Below are positions 1 to 9,042 of a stretch of 64,000 nt of DNA, one piece after another. How positions within the stretch are numbered: the stretch's first letter is position 1; each line of letters opens with the position of its first letter. Made by a program: the position numbers and the translations under genes. The notes under the pieces were generated by a model. It was not told the DNA's origin and made no database searches. It saw only the letters and a program-made list of their open reading frames with translations. Source of the DNA: Pseudomaricurvus sp050633365 (lineage in GTDB: Bacteria; Pseudomonadota; Gammaproteobacteria; Pseudomonadales; Cellvibrionaceae); NCBI GenBank assembly GCA_050633365.1, contig JBOEGJ010000006.1, forward strand, positions 62,001 to 126,000, written 5' to 3'.

Positions 1-642
1 AGCACCCTCTACAACGCCGCCGGATTTAGCATTGAATCGGCGCCTATCGATATCAATGCACCAGAGCACCAAAAGCTCAAACAAACACTTGGTATGCTTC
101 TGCAAAAACATGAGCCCTACCCTGCATTGGTGATCAACCACATTGGCGACATTGTATTGGGTAATCGAGCTTGGCAGGCGATGATGGAATTCGTCGGGCT
201 GCACGATCAGCTGTCACGGCACGAAATTAATCTTTATCACTTATACTTTTCGGAAGAAGGCTTAAAACAAGGTATCGACAACTGGGAAGAACTCGCCTGT
301 TTTTTGTTACTGAACATTCGTGAAAAGCAAATACTAACGGGGAATTCGCGCCTAGAAGAATTGAGTCAATGGCTGCAAGCCTATCCTGGCTTGCCACTGG
401 ATTGGGCCAAAAGAATCAAGGGGATTCGCAATACATCGATCTACGATATTCACTATGATGCAGATCCATTACAGTTTTCAAGCCGAACCCTAGTCACCGG
501 TGTAGAACCCAATCGCAATGAAACCTACTCACAACTCGAACTTCATACGTTCATTCCACAAAATGCAGACACACAAGGCTTTTGGGAGTCACTGGATTTA
601 GATAATACGCCGCGGCATCCGCTCATCGTCCACCCGCGCTAG
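1..642 (+). CDS. XRE-family regulator, MmyB-like ligand-binding part (5' truncated)
   Basis: The reading frame is open from the first base of the window, so the gene starts upstream and its helix-turn-helix is not visible. What remains (about 213 residues) resembles the MmyB-like ligand-binding domain found behind XRE-type DNA-binding domains. It has a PAS-like start (PYPALVINHIGDIVLGN), a central helical part, and the typical ending in which LELHTFIPQN is followed by a short C-terminal tail. Family members are thought to sense small hydrophobic ligands such as fatty acids. The gene converges on an acyl-CoA synthetase gene 38 bp away, which is compatible with a lipid-related role, but that link is inference. 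The first in-frame ATG inside the window (94) is not the true start. Confidence 0.75.
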   Translation, partial: STLYNAAGFSIESAPIDINAPEHQKLKQTLGMLLQKHEPYPALVINHIGDIVLGNRAWQAMMEFVGLHDQLSRHEINLYHLYFSEEGLKQGIDNWEELACFLLLNIREKQILTGNSRLEELSQWLQAYPGLPLDWAKRIKGIRNTSIYDIHYDADPLQFSSRTLVTGVEPNRNETYSQLELHTFIPQNADTQGFWESLDLDNTPRHPLIVHPR

Positions 643-680
643 CACTTAGCCGCGGGATTCGAAGTTAAAAAATACCATCG

Positions 681-2225
681 CTAGAGATAGGCTTGCTGAA
701 TTTTCTTCTTATACAGCTTACCGTTATCCAAACGAGGAAGCTCTTCGATAAAATCGATCGACCTAGGGCACTTAATGTGAGAAATTTTCTCGCGACAATA
801 ATTCAAAAGCTTTGATGCCTCCTCCCCAGTATCAGTGGGCAACCCCTGGCGATGCTGAATGACCGCTTTTACTTCTTCTCCAAACTCTTCGTTGGGGATG
901 CCAAAAACCGCCACATCGACAACATCATCATGCTGTATTAAGGCGCTTTCGACTTCCTGCGGGTAGATGTTTACTCCTCCAGAAATAATCATGAACGCCT
1001 TGCGGTCGGTCAGATACAAGTAACCTTCCTCATCGACATAACCGAGATCACCTGTGGTTTTCCAACCCTGTCGATGATGAGCTTCGGCAGTCTTTTCTTT
1101 ATCTTTATAGTAGTGAAAATCCCCTTCGACGAGGGATTCGAAGTAGATGGTCCCGGTTTCTCCCTGGGCCAATTCTGTGCCCTCATCATTGGTAATGTGT
1201 ACCTTACTGTTGATCGGTAAACCCACGGAACCGCGATGCTCTAACCATTGAGCACTGTCGATAAGAGTAATGCCTGCGCCCTCGGTTGCGGCGTAGTATT
1301 CGTTGATAACCGGGCCCCACCAATCAATCATTTTTTGCTTGGTTTCCACTGGGCAAGGGGCCGAGGCATGAATGGCCATTCTCATCGTCGACAGGTCGTA
1401 GCGGCTGCGCACTTCGGCCTCGAGTTTGAGCATACGCACAAACATGATGGGCACCCATTGACTATGAGTCACTTGGTAGCGCTCGATAACAGCCAAACTA
1501 TCCTCTGCGTCAAAGCGTTCCATAATCACGGTGGTGCCACCAGTGCGCATGACGAGCATGTTCCAAGCCAAAGGCGCGGCATGGTAGAGCGGCGCTGGAG
1601 ACAAATAGACTGTCTCTTGATTAAATCCGTAAACCTGAGACAGGGCCAGCCAGCTCGGGTGTAACTCTTCAATCGTTGTCGCCGTTTGCTTGGGCAATAC
1701 ACCTTTTGGTCGACCGGTGGTGCCAGAAGAGTAAAGCATCATCATACCCGGCTCTTCATTATCTATGGGCGTGACGGGATAGTCTTTAAGCAGCGCAGAC
1801 AGATCGGTAAAACCCTCGTCGCCGCCCTCGTCACAACTATCAAGCGACAAAAAGTGCTGAACCTGAGTCGCGTGTTCACGACGAACCTTGTCGGCAATAT
1901 GAATCAACTTTTTTGTGGTAATAAAGACTTTTGAATCACTATTGTCGGCGATATAGGCCGTTTCTTCTGCGGTTAAGTAAGTACTAACTGCAGTAAAGAC
2001 CAGTCCCGAGCGCTGAGCCGCCCAAATGATTTCAAAGAACTCCGCGCGATTTTCGACCTGCAAAGCAATATGGTCGCCGGCTTTTAGACCGAGCTTTCTC
2101 AATAGATGAGCAATCTGATTACTGCGCTGATCGAGCTGTTGGTAAGTCACCACTTGGCCACTTGAGGCCATGATAATGGCGGGCTTATCGGGATCGACTT
2201 GAGCAAAATGATTCGGATGATACAT
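681..2225 (-). CDS. Acyl-CoA synthetase (AMP-binding, FadD-like)
   Basis: ANL-superfamily adenylate-forming enzyme that activates a carboxylic acid with ATP and ligates it to CoA. The phosphate-binding motif YSSGTTGRPKGV lies near residue 165. The adenylation motif NEYYAATEG, the hinge-region TGDLGYVDEEGYLYLTDR and the C-terminal catalytic lysine motif (LPRLDNGKLYKK) are all present, so it looks intact at 514 residues. I chose the ATG at 2225 because GGGAGG lies 4-5 bases upstream; an in-frame TTG at 2255 would add ten residues but has no ribosome site. The substrate cannot be read from the sequence. The cluster starting at 17.9 kb may make acids that need CoA activation, but the distance is large. 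Weak alternative: aryl- rather than acyl-CoA ligase. Confidence 0.88.
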   Translation of the reverse strand: MYHPNHFAQVDPDKPAIIMASSGQVVTYQQLDQRSNQIAHLLRKLGLKAGDHIALQVENRAEFFEIIWAAQRSGLVFTAVSTYLTAEETAYIADNSDSKVFITTKKLIHIADKVRREHATQVQHFLSLDSCDEGGDEGFTDLSALLKDYPVTPIDNEEPGMMMLYSSGTTGRPKGVLPKQTATTIEELHPSWLALSQVYGFNQETVYLSPAPLYHAAPLAWNMLVMRTGGTTVIMERFDAEDSLAVIERYQVTHSQWVPIMFVRMLKLEAEVRSRYDLSTMRMAIHASAPCPVETKQKMIDWWGPVINEYYAATEGAGITLIDSAQWLEHRGSVGLPINSKVHITNDEGTELAQGETGTIYFESLVEGDFHYYKDKEKTAEAHHRQGWKTTGDLGYVDEEGYLYLTDRKAFMIISGGVNIYPQEVESALIQHDDVVDVAVFGIPNEEFGEEVKAVIQHRQGLPTDTGEEASKLLNYCREKISHIKCPRSIDFIEELPRLDNGKLYKKKIQQAYL

Positions 2226-2350
2226 AACGCCTCCCTGACTATTATTATTCGTCAATTAGAGTGCTACGCTGGGAAAACCTTAGCAAGGTCTTATTAGGCA
2301 ATCTTCTAATTTTCCCGAATCCATCACCTGCGCTTGGCAGTAAACATAAA

Positions 2351-2383
2351 AAAGGCGAAGCAGACTAAGTCTACTCCGCCTTT
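2351..2383 (-). terminator. Rho-independent terminator, minus strand
   Basis: Imperfect 15-bp stem (two mismatches) with a TAA loop; on the minus strand the stem ends in GCC followed by six T residues. It lies about 50 bp downstream of the possible 36-residue gene at 2432-2542. Confidence 0.75.
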
Positions 2384-2431
2384 CGCATCCTGTGAGAGAT
2401 ACGTTTGCGATGAGGATTCAATGGATCGTAA

Positions 2432-2542
2432 TCAGAACCAGTAGCTGCCGGCGCGCTCGCCCTCAACTTCCATAAATCCAATCATTTTACCCTTTGCGAC
2501 TACCCGGTGATTCAATACCACCAACTTCACTAAACGACGCAT
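2432..2542 (-). CDS. Possible 36-residue protein
   Basis: A short frame starts with ATG (2542) six bases after AGGGG and ends with TGA at 2432. The product starts MRRLVKLVVLNHRVVAKGKM and ends GERAGSYWF. It is basic at the start and hydrophobic in the middle, too short for a recognised domain. A minus-strand terminator follows directly and another lies upstream at 2661-2691, so it could form its own transcription unit, with an 18-bp palindrome about 90 bp before the start codon. I do not recognise it. It could instead be a non-coding RNA of the same extent. Confidence 0.35.
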   Translation of the reverse strand: MRRLVKLVVLNHRVVAKGKMIGFMEVEGERAGSYWF

Positions 2543-2631
2543 GTTAGCCCCTGTAATGCTGAAATCAGGTTTAGAGGTGGATACTACTGATCCATCCCTA
2601 CAGTCTCTTTGCCAACCCCAAGCCCCGTGTC

Positions 2632-2649
2632 TTCATGATGAATCATGAA
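2632..2649. promoter_or_regulatory. 18-bp palindrome
   Basis: Perfect inverted repeat TTCATGAT-GA-ATCATGAA upstream of the possible small gene at 2432-2542 and just outside the terminator at 2661. It has the size of a dimeric regulator site. No regulator can be assigned. Confidence 0.4.
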
Positions 2650-2660
2650 TTTTAGGCACA

Positions 2661-2691
2661 AAAAAAGCCCATCGATAAGGATGAGCTTTTT
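2661..2691. terminator. Bidirectional terminator after pykA
   Basis: Stem AAAAGCCCATC / GATGAGCTTTT with a GATAAG loop and one mismatch. T-runs follow on both strands. It lies about 210 bp after the pykA stop and probably ends the pykA transcript. The 200 bp between show no gene. Confidence 0.65.
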
Positions 2692-2897
2692 ATTATGGCG
2701 TGAATGAAAACTCTAGCGAAGGAGAAAGAAAAGACTGTCTCCGATGGCTTAATATTGAATTAAACCAGCATAATCAATGAGTTAGCTTCACATAGTTGTC
2801 TAAGCTGGGTGCATAATACAGCAACTGGCGCGTAAATCAAAATTCAGTCAAGCTGCTCTATCGCTATACAATCAGCACAGGCACCTCAGGCACTCAG

Positions 2898-4343
2898 TCA
2901 GCGAATCGCATCGCCTACTCTCACGATTTTCATGGTATTGGTACCGCCGTGCACCTTCATAAAGTCACCTTTTGAGATGATCACCAAATCACCATCGTGG
3001 ACCACCTCACGACGCAACAATTCGCCAACAACCGCTTGATTGAGGTTTTCTGGCTTGATACCTGAGGTATCAAACGTTACAGGCACCACACCCCGATACA
3101 TGGCGACACGATTTTCGGTGCGCGGATGATCGGTAAAGGCAAACACAGGCAGCGCGGAATCGATACGAGTCATATAAAGCGGTGTGCGACCGGTTTCGGT
3201 AAAACTGATGATCGCCTTAACCCCGTCCAAATGGTTCGCGGTGTACATGGTCGCCAGCGCAATAGACTCATCAATGCTCTCAAAGTGCTCGTGCAAACGG
3301 TGCTTCGAGATCATCGCTTGTGGTTGCTGTTCTGCACCGGCAATAATTCGATTCATGGCCTCGACCGCCTCAATGGGAAACCCACCGGCGGCAGTTTCCG
3401 CACTGAGCATGACCGCATCGGTACCATCCAGAACGGCGTTGGCAACATCAAACACCTCAGCCCGAGTCGGCAAGGGACTCTCGATCATGGATTCCATCAT
3501 TTGCGTGGCTGTGATCACCGCCTTGTTCAGCTCATGACAGCGGGCAATCATCAGTTTTTGCACCGCAATCAAAGCCGCATCGCCAATCTCAACACCTAGA
3601 TCGCCTCGAGCCACCATGACCACATCGGAAGCGCGAATGATATCGTCAAGAATCTCAGGCTGAACCGCTTCTGCGCGCTCAACCTTGGCCACCATGCCCG
3701 CTTCGCCGCCCGCCTTCTTAAGCAGGGCGCGAGCTTGCTCAAGATCCGCACCTGAACGTACAAAAGAAACGGCGAGAAAATCGACGCCTATTTTTGCCGC
3801 TAGCTCAATATCGCGAAAATCTTTTTCTGTGAGAGCGTCCGCCGACAGACCACCGCCTTCGCGATTAATACCTTTGTTGTTAGACAACTTACCGGCCACG
3901 ATAACTTGGGTATCGATTCGAGAGCCGCTTACCCCAAGAACCTCTAGCACAACCCGTCCGTCATCCAGCAACAACTTATCACCTGCGCTGACATCATCGG
4001 GCAACTGAGGATAATCAATACCGACTTCATCTTGATTGCCGGCATCGCGATCGAGCGAAGCGTCCAAGGCAAATTTGTCGCCTATAGCGAGCTCAATAGG
4101 GCCATCTGAAAAACGAGCTACACGAATCTTTGGCCCTTGAAGATCACCTAAAATCGCGACAGTTCGTTGGTTTTTAGCCGCCAGTTCACGAACTCTTTCG
4201 GCACGTTCGATATGATCCTCGGGACTGCCGTGAGAAAAATTCATCCTTACGACGTTTACGCCGGCGTGAATCAATGCTTCCAATACTCCCGGCGCATCGG
4301 TAGCCGGCCCCAAAGTAGCAACAATCTTTGTACGTCTTATCAA
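2898..4343 (-). CDS. pykA: Pyruvate kinase
   Basis: Converts phosphoenolpyruvate and ADP to pyruvate and ATP, the last step below the Entner-Doudoroff aldolase. The 481 residues match the usual length of the PykA (type II) form. Visible motifs are MNFSHGSPEDH (34-44), ILGDLQGPKIRV (64-75), the catalytic lysine in MVAKVERAEA (K220) and MVARGDLGVEIG (243-254). The start is a TTG: AAGGA lies seven bases upstream, and the nearby ATG at 4350 is out of frame. It sits 60 bp downstream of gap in the same direction with no clear terminator between, so the two may be co-transcribed. The pykA assignment rather than pykF rests on overall likeness to the E. coli PykA sequence from memory. Confidence 0.95.
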   Translation of the reverse strand: MIRRTKIVATLGPATDAPGVLEALIHAGVNVVRMNFSHGSPEDHIERAERVRELAAKNQRTVAILGDLQGPKIRVARFSDGPIELAIGDKFALDASLDRDAGNQDEVGIDYPQLPDDVSAGDKLLLDDGRVVLEVLGVSGSRIDTQVIVAGKLSNNKGINREGGGLSADALTEKDFRDIELAAKIGVDFLAVSFVRSGADLEQARALLKKAGGEAGMVAKVERAEAVQPEILDDIIRASDVVMVARGDLGVEIGDAALIAVQKLMIARCHELNKAVITATQMMESMIESPLPTRAEVFDVANAVLDGTDAVMLSAETAAGGFPIEAVEAMNRIIAGAEQQPQAMISKHRLHEHFESIDESIALATMYTANHLDGVKAIISFTETGRTPLYMTRIDSALPVFAFTDHPRTENRVAMYRGVVPVTFDTSGIKPENLNQAVVGELLRREVVHDGDLVIISKGDFMKVHGGTNTMKIVRVGDAIR

Positions 4344-4403
4344 AATACATCCTTCTCATTTAAGGTGTGCGTGGCACATTTGACGACAGTCCTACGACCA
4401 GGA

Positions 4404-5420
4404 TTAAGCCTGCATCAACGCCAGAGTGTTGTCCAACATTCGATTGGAAAAACCCCACTCGTTATCATACCACGCCATTACTTTAACCATTTTACCATTG
4501 ACCCGAGTCTGAGTTGCGTCAAAACTCGACGAGGCAGGATGATGATTAAAATCAACCGAGACAAGCGGCTCTTCGCTGTAATTAAGCACATCGGCCAAAA
4601 GCGCAGTGGCTGCAGCTTTTTCAATCATCCCATTGACTTCATCAACGCTGGTTTCGCGCGATGCGATAAAGTGAAAATCTACTAGGGAAACATTTGCCGT
4701 AGGTATTCTCACAGCCATGCCGTCGAGCTTGCCGTTGAGCTCCGGCAATACCAAGCCAACCGCTTGAGCGGCGCCAGTTTTGGTCGGGATAACCGATTGA
4801 GTTGCTGCACGGGCACGATAGATATCCGAGTGATAAACATCGTGAAGATTTTGATCGTTGGTGTAAGCGTGAACCGTAGTCATCGAACCCTGCTCAATAC
4901 CAAGATTGTCGTTGAGTACTTTTGCCACTGGGGCCAAGCAATTAGTGGTGCAAGAAGCATTGGAAATAATCTGACTTTCAGCGCTAAGTACATCTTGGTT
5001 AACACCAAAAACAACGGTTGCGTCCACGTCGCTGGCTGGGGCCGAAATAATCACCTTCTTGGCGCCGGCCTCCAAATGTGCGCAAGCCTTATCGCGAGAG
5101 GTAAATAAGCCAGTGCACTCATACACCACATCGATATCCAAAGCCGCCCAAGGGAGGTTTTTCGGATCGCGCTCAGAGGTGGTTTTAATGACATCGCCAT
5201 TGACAACCAATGAATCATTATCGACGATAACTTCGCCGTCAAAGCGACCGTGAACGGAATCGTACTTGGTCAAATGCGCGTTGAATTCGGTATCACCCAA
5301 ATCGTTAATCGCGACAATTTCGATAAATTCACGCTTGCCGGATTCATACAGCGCACGTAAAACATTACGGCCAATACGACCATACCCATTAATTGCTACT
5401 CTAATTGTTTTCATAATCAT
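4404..5420 (-). CDS. gap: Glyceraldehyde-3-phosphate dehydrogenase, type I
   Basis: Oxidises glyceraldehyde-3-phosphate to 1,3-bisphosphoglycerate with NAD. The NAD-binding start INGYGRIGRNVLRAL and the acidic residue in VAIND (favouring NAD over NADP) are present, as is the active-site SNASCTTNCLAP with the nucleophile near C157. At 338 residues it is full length. Two ATG codons lie close together (5420 and 5414); an AGGG nine bases before the second makes 5414 slightly more likely, a two-residue difference. Placement between eda and pykA lets it take up the triose phosphate released by the KDPG aldolase. A 240-bp gap separates it from eda, so it may have its own promoter. Confidence 0.96.
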   Translation of the reverse strand: MIMKTIRVAINGYGRIGRNVLRALYESGKREFIEIVAINDLGDTEFNAHLTKYDSVHGRFDGEVIVDNDSLVVNGDVIKTTSERDPKNLPWAALDIDVVYECTGLFTSRDKACAHLEAGAKKVIISAPASDVDATVVFGVNQDVLSAESQIISNASCTTNCLAPVAKVLNDNLGIEQGSMTTVHAYTNDQNLHDVYHSDIYRARAATQSVIPTKTGAAQAVGLVLPELNGKLDGMAVRIPTANVSLVDFHFIASRETSVDEVNGMIEKAAATALLADVLNYSEEPLVSVDFNHHPASSSFDATQTRVNGKMVKVMAWYDNEWGFSNRMLDNTLALMQA

Positions 5421-5536
5421 CTACCCTATTCCAGTTAATCGCACTTGTCTCATGCACCTTGGATACGAACCTCGCGCTTTGGTGCGCAAGTGTCCGTAAT
5501 AGGGTGAACCGTTTTTCGGCTCTTATTATTAGTGCT

Positions 5537-5555
5537 CGAGAGAAAACTTCTCTCG
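5537..5555. other. Perfect hairpin in the eda-gap spacer
   Basis: CGAGAGAA-AAC-TTCTCTCG forms an 8-bp stem with a three-base loop, about 105 bp after the eda stop and 117 bp before gap. No clean T-run follows on either strand, so it could be a weak terminator, an mRNA processing or stability element, or an operator. Confidence 0.45.
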
Positions 5556-5660
5556 GCGCTTTATTACAGTTCGACGACTGCTTTTACTTCGGTACTGCTC
5601 AATAAAAAACTATAAGTCGCGCTTTTAATAATGCAACTTTACTGCCTACACTCCCACGGT

Positions 5661-6287
5661 TTAGGCTAGCGCCGACGCCTCCAAGGCGCGACGTGTAATC
5701 TCATCCCAATCTCCGGCGTTGACGAGATCGGCAGGCGCCATCCAAGAGCCACCCACACAGGCCACGTTTTTGAGGGCCAAGTAGTCAGGCGCATTGTTAG
5801 GATTAACACCACCGGTAGGACAAAACTGTATTTGTGGTAGCGGACCGGCGATTGACTTCAACATGGGGATACCACCAGCGGCTTCGGCGGGAAAGAACTT
5901 CATTTCGGTAATGCCTTTTTCCAACAACGCCATGGCTTCGCTCGGGGTATTCACGCCCGGCAAGATGGGAATGCCTGCGGCTTGCGCAGCATCGATAATT
6001 GCGGGAGTCGAGCCTGGCGTAACAATAAACTCTGCCCCCGCCTCGATTGAGGCCTGTAAGGTCTCAACATTAATGATGGTCCCTGCGCCGACAATTGCAC
6101 CGGGCACCGAATCTTTGATCGCCTTAATGGCTTCCAGCGCAGGTGCTGTTCTCAAGGTAATTTCAAGTACTCGCAAACCGCCGTCGACCAAGGCCTTGGC
6201 TAGAGGAACAGCGTCACCGAGATTCTCAATCACCATCACAGGAACAACCGGTGAAGCTTTCATAATGTCTTTGATTTTACTGGTCAT
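5661..6287 (-). CDS. eda: KDPG aldolase
   Basis: 2-Keto-3-deoxy-6-phosphogluconate aldolase, which splits KDPG into pyruvate and glyceraldehyde-3-phosphate. The catalytic glutamate lies in VLEITLRT (E42) and the Schiff-base lysine in EMKFFPAE (K130); GGVNPNN forms the phosphate site. At 208 residues it is a standard class I KDPG/KHG aldolase. It begins 102 bp after the edd stop on the same strand and follows it in the pathway, so an edd-eda transcript is likely. Many family members also act on 2-keto-4-hydroxyglutarate. Confidence 0.96.
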   Translation of the reverse strand: MTSKIKDIMKASPVVPVMVIENLGDAVPLAKALVDGGLRVLEITLRTAPALEAIKAIKDSVPGAIVGAGTIINVETLQASIEAGAEFIVTPGSTPAIIDAAQAAGIPILPGVNTPSEAMALLEKGITEMKFFPAEAAGGIPMLKSIAGPLPQIQFCPTGGVNPNNAPDYLALKNVACVGGSWMAPADLVNAGDWDEITRRALEASALA

Positions 6288-6389
6288 AATACTTTGAATC
6301 CGAGTTTCAATAATGAATTTGTTTCTGTGGTGCCAGCAACTGCGATCACCGATCTATCTACTTTCGAGTCGTCAGCCGCGAGTCGACAT

Positions 6390-8216
6390 CTAGTCAACAA
6401 ATAGAGTACAAGCGCCCTCTTCCGAACTCGACGCCAACTGACGAAAGCCGCCAAATAATTCGCGTCCCATACCCACACCATGATCTAACGCGGTACTGGC
6501 TAATGGGATGCGTGCATCAAACTCTTGCGCCTCAACTAAAACAGACAAGTCTCCAGTGTTGGCATTGACTCGAATCATATCGCCGGTACGCACTTTAGCC
6601 AATGGCCCACCTGCGGCGCACTCTGGTGACAAATGAATCGCCGCGGGCACCTTACCAGAAGCCCCGGACATACGACCATCTGTGACGAGCGCCACTTTGA
6701 AACCGCGATCTTGCAACACCCCTAATGGCGGCGTTAACTTGTGAAGCTCGGGCATACCGTTGGCTTGAGGCCCTTGATAGCGCAACACCGCGACAAAGTC
6801 TTTTTCAAGCTCCCCCGCCTTAAACGCCGTTACTATGTCATTTTGATCATCAAAAACAATCGCCGGTGCTTCGACCACACGATGCTCAGGCGAGACCGCC
6901 GACACCTTAATGACACCGCGCCCCAAGTTACCTTGTAGTAAACTCAGGCCACCAGTGCTGTCGAAGGGCTCATCACAGCCTCGTAATACGTCGGTATCGA
7001 GCGATGCTTTCGGTGACGCTTGCCAATCGAGCTGACCATCTCGCAAGATGGGTTCACGACCGTAATGTTGTAATCCTCGATCATCACCAACAGTCAAGAT
7101 ATCGCTATGCAAAAAACCACCGTCCAGTAGTTTTTCTATCAAAACACCCATACCGCCTGCGGCTTGGAAGTGATTGATATCGGCCTGACCGTTTGGATAA
7201 ATACGGGTGAGTAGCGGTACCACTTTCGACAGCGCATCGAAGTCATCCCAGTTAATCAATACTCCCGCTGCGCGAGCAATCGCAATCAAGTGAATGGTGT
7301 GATTGGTCGAGCCGCCGGTTGCTAACAACCCGACAATGGCATTCACAATCGCCTTTTCATTGATGGCGTGGCCGATAGGTCGAAAGTCATCCCCTTGGGC
7401 GGTAAACTTAAGTACCTGCTTTGCAGCCGCCTTGGTCAACTCATCTCGCAAGGGGGTGTAAGGATTGATGAATGAGCTACCGGGCAAGTGCAGCCCCATG
7501 ATCTCGACCATCATTTGATTGCTGTTAGCGGTACCATAAAAAGTACAAGTTCCAGGGCCATGGTAGGACTGTGATTCAGCCTCCAATAACTCTTTACGGC
7601 CAATTTTTCCTTCGGCATAAAGCTGACGGATTCTAACTTTTTCTTTGTTGGACATGCCTGTCGTCATGGGACCTGCGGGAACAAACACCGCGGGAAGATG
7701 ACCGAAGGTCAAAGCACCGATCAACAATCCTGGAACGATTTTGTCGCACACACCAAGATATAAGGCGCCATCAAACATATTGTGACTCAAGCCCACCGCT
7801 GCCGACATTGCAATCACGTCTCGACTGAACAGAGATAGCTCCATGCCCGGCTGCCCCTGAGTAACACCGTCGCACATGGCCGGCACACCGCCGGCGAACT
7901 GCGCAACGCCGCCCGCTTCAGTGATCGCCTGTTTAATTAAATCGGGTGCATATTTAAAAGGCTGATGAGCCGACAACATATCGTTGTAAGATGACACGAT
8001 AGCAATATTGGATTTTACTTCTGCAGTTAGATCGGCTTTTTCTTCGGTACTACAGGCGGCAAAGCCGTGGGCCAAATTTCCGCAGGCAAGCTGGCCGCGA
8101 TGCGGGCCCTTTTGCACGGCGCCATCCACTTTTTTCAAATACGCTGATCGAGTATCTCGACTGCGCTCAATGATGGTATCAGTCACTTGCGCTAAAATGG
8201 TGTGGAGTTTGCTCAT
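6390..8216 (-). CDS. edd: 6-Phosphogluconate dehydratase
   Basis: Dehydrates 6-phosphogluconate to KDPG. It is a 608-residue member of the IlvD/Edd family, the normal length for Edd. Cysteines expected to hold the iron-sulfur cluster lie in MCDGVTQGQPGMELSLFS, LYLGVCDKIVPG and GPGTCTFYGTANSNQ. VTDGRMSGASGKVPAAIHL is the family C-terminal signature. The other IlvD-family function (dihydroxyacid dehydratase) is unlikely because the neighbours are zwf, pgl and eda. It starts at ATG 8216, 121 bp after pgl. Confidence 0.96.
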   Translation of the reverse strand: MSKLHTILAQVTDTIIERSRDTRSAYLKKVDGAVQKGPHRGQLACGNLAHGFAACSTEEKADLTAEVKSNIAIVSSYNDMLSAHQPFKYAPDLIKQAITEAGGVAQFAGGVPAMCDGVTQGQPGMELSLFSRDVIAMSAAVGLSHNMFDGALYLGVCDKIVPGLLIGALTFGHLPAVFVPAGPMTTGMSNKEKVRIRQLYAEGKIGRKELLEAESQSYHGPGTCTFYGTANSNQMMVEIMGLHLPGSSFINPYTPLRDELTKAAAKQVLKFTAQGDDFRPIGHAINEKAIVNAIVGLLATGGSTNHTIHLIAIARAAGVLINWDDFDALSKVVPLLTRIYPNGQADINHFQAAGGMGVLIEKLLDGGFLHSDILTVGDDRGLQHYGREPILRDGQLDWQASPKASLDTDVLRGCDEPFDSTGGLSLLQGNLGRGVIKVSAVSPEHRVVEAPAIVFDDQNDIVTAFKAGELEKDFVAVLRYQGPQANGMPELHKLTPPLGVLQDRGFKVALVTDGRMSGASGKVPAAIHLSPECAAGGPLAKVRTGDMIRVNANTGDLSVLVEAQEFDARIPLASTALDHGVGMGRELFGGFRQLASSSEEGACTLFVD

Positions 8217-8337
8217 ATCAACGATCTCTTATCTATCACAACAACTATCATTCTTTTCATTACGCTATACACGCAATGCACTTAGGGCCTGAGCTTCTAC
8301 GGGTACTTTTCGATATCACCCTATTCTGCCAAGGACG

Positions 8338-9042
8338 CTAAGGCGCCCAATAGACATCGATGTCAACAATCTCTTGCTGCAAAAATAAACTCACCGGTGC
8401 CGCCATCACATCCGTTGCGCCGCGAGCATCGCAGTAGACCCGCCACTTGTCTTCGCCGGTAATTAACAAAACAATCTTTTTTGCTTTCAGAATCGCTTTC
8501 GGTGTTAGGCTCATGCGTTCGACATAATCTCCAGTCACGGCCGATGGCTGCGCTTGGATCGCGGCACATAGCTGGTCTGAATCCAGCGCTTGAGCCAGCC
8601 CTTCGGCGCTGGGAAACAATGACGCTGTATGAGCGTCGGGTCCCATTCCAAGAAGGCAAAGGCTATAGGGTGCGGGCAAGGTGGCGCACTGAGCTTGACA
8701 CTCAACCTCACCCGCAAAAGGTGTTGCCGCGGCATTTTTCATACCGGTAAAAGAAGCGGCTTTGGCAAAGTTCTTTAACAAGGTGTTATTTAGCAGGCGT
8801 TCATTGCTGGCGTCGTGATCGGCGTCAACCCAACGTTCATCAACCAAGCCAACCGACACGCGGGACCAGTCTAGATCTACCGCCGACAACCGCTCATATA
8901 ATGGACCCGGTGTCGAGCCGCCGGACAACAACAAACTCACTTGATCAGACTGTGAAAGATCTTCGATCAATGTCGCTTCGACTTCTTTGTAAAGTGCGTC
9001 TAACAATTTTTGTCGAGAATCAAACCGATATTCGTTAATCAT
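8338..9042 (-). CDS. pgl: 6-Phosphogluconolactonase
   Basis: DevB-type lactonase (234 residues) that hydrolyses 6-phosphogluconolactone to 6-phosphogluconate. The substrate-binding LLLSGGSTPGPLYERL, VGLVDERWVDADHDASN and LLGMGPDAHTASLFPS are the conserved blocks of the glucosamine-6-phosphate isomerase-like fold. It overlaps the end of zwf by 4 bp, so the two are translationally coupled in pathway order. Confidence 0.94.
   Translation of the reverse strand: MINEYRFDSRQKLLDALYKEVEATLIEDLSQSDQVSLLLSGGSTPGPLYERLSAVDLDWSRVSVGLVDERWVDADHDASNERLLNNTLLKNFAKAASFTGMKNAAATPFAGEVECQAQCATLPAPYSLCLLGMGPDAHTASLFPSAEGLAQALDSDQLCAAIQAQPSAVTGDYVERMSLTPKAILKAKKIVLLITGEDKWRVYCDARGATDVMAAPVSLFLQQEIVDIDVYWAP

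Noticed and set aside
4167..4685. 172-codon plus-strand frame across the pykA-gap junction
   Set aside because: Both genes beneath are certain; the product has no domain.
5461..5485. Hairpin CTTGCGC-ACCAAA-GCGCGAG (minus strand) in the gap leader
   Set aside because: Contains a wobble pair and no conserved element; not enough to call a riboswitch or attenuator.
5794..6297. 167-codon plus-strand frame
   Set aside because: Fully antisense to eda, alanine/serine-rich, no motif.
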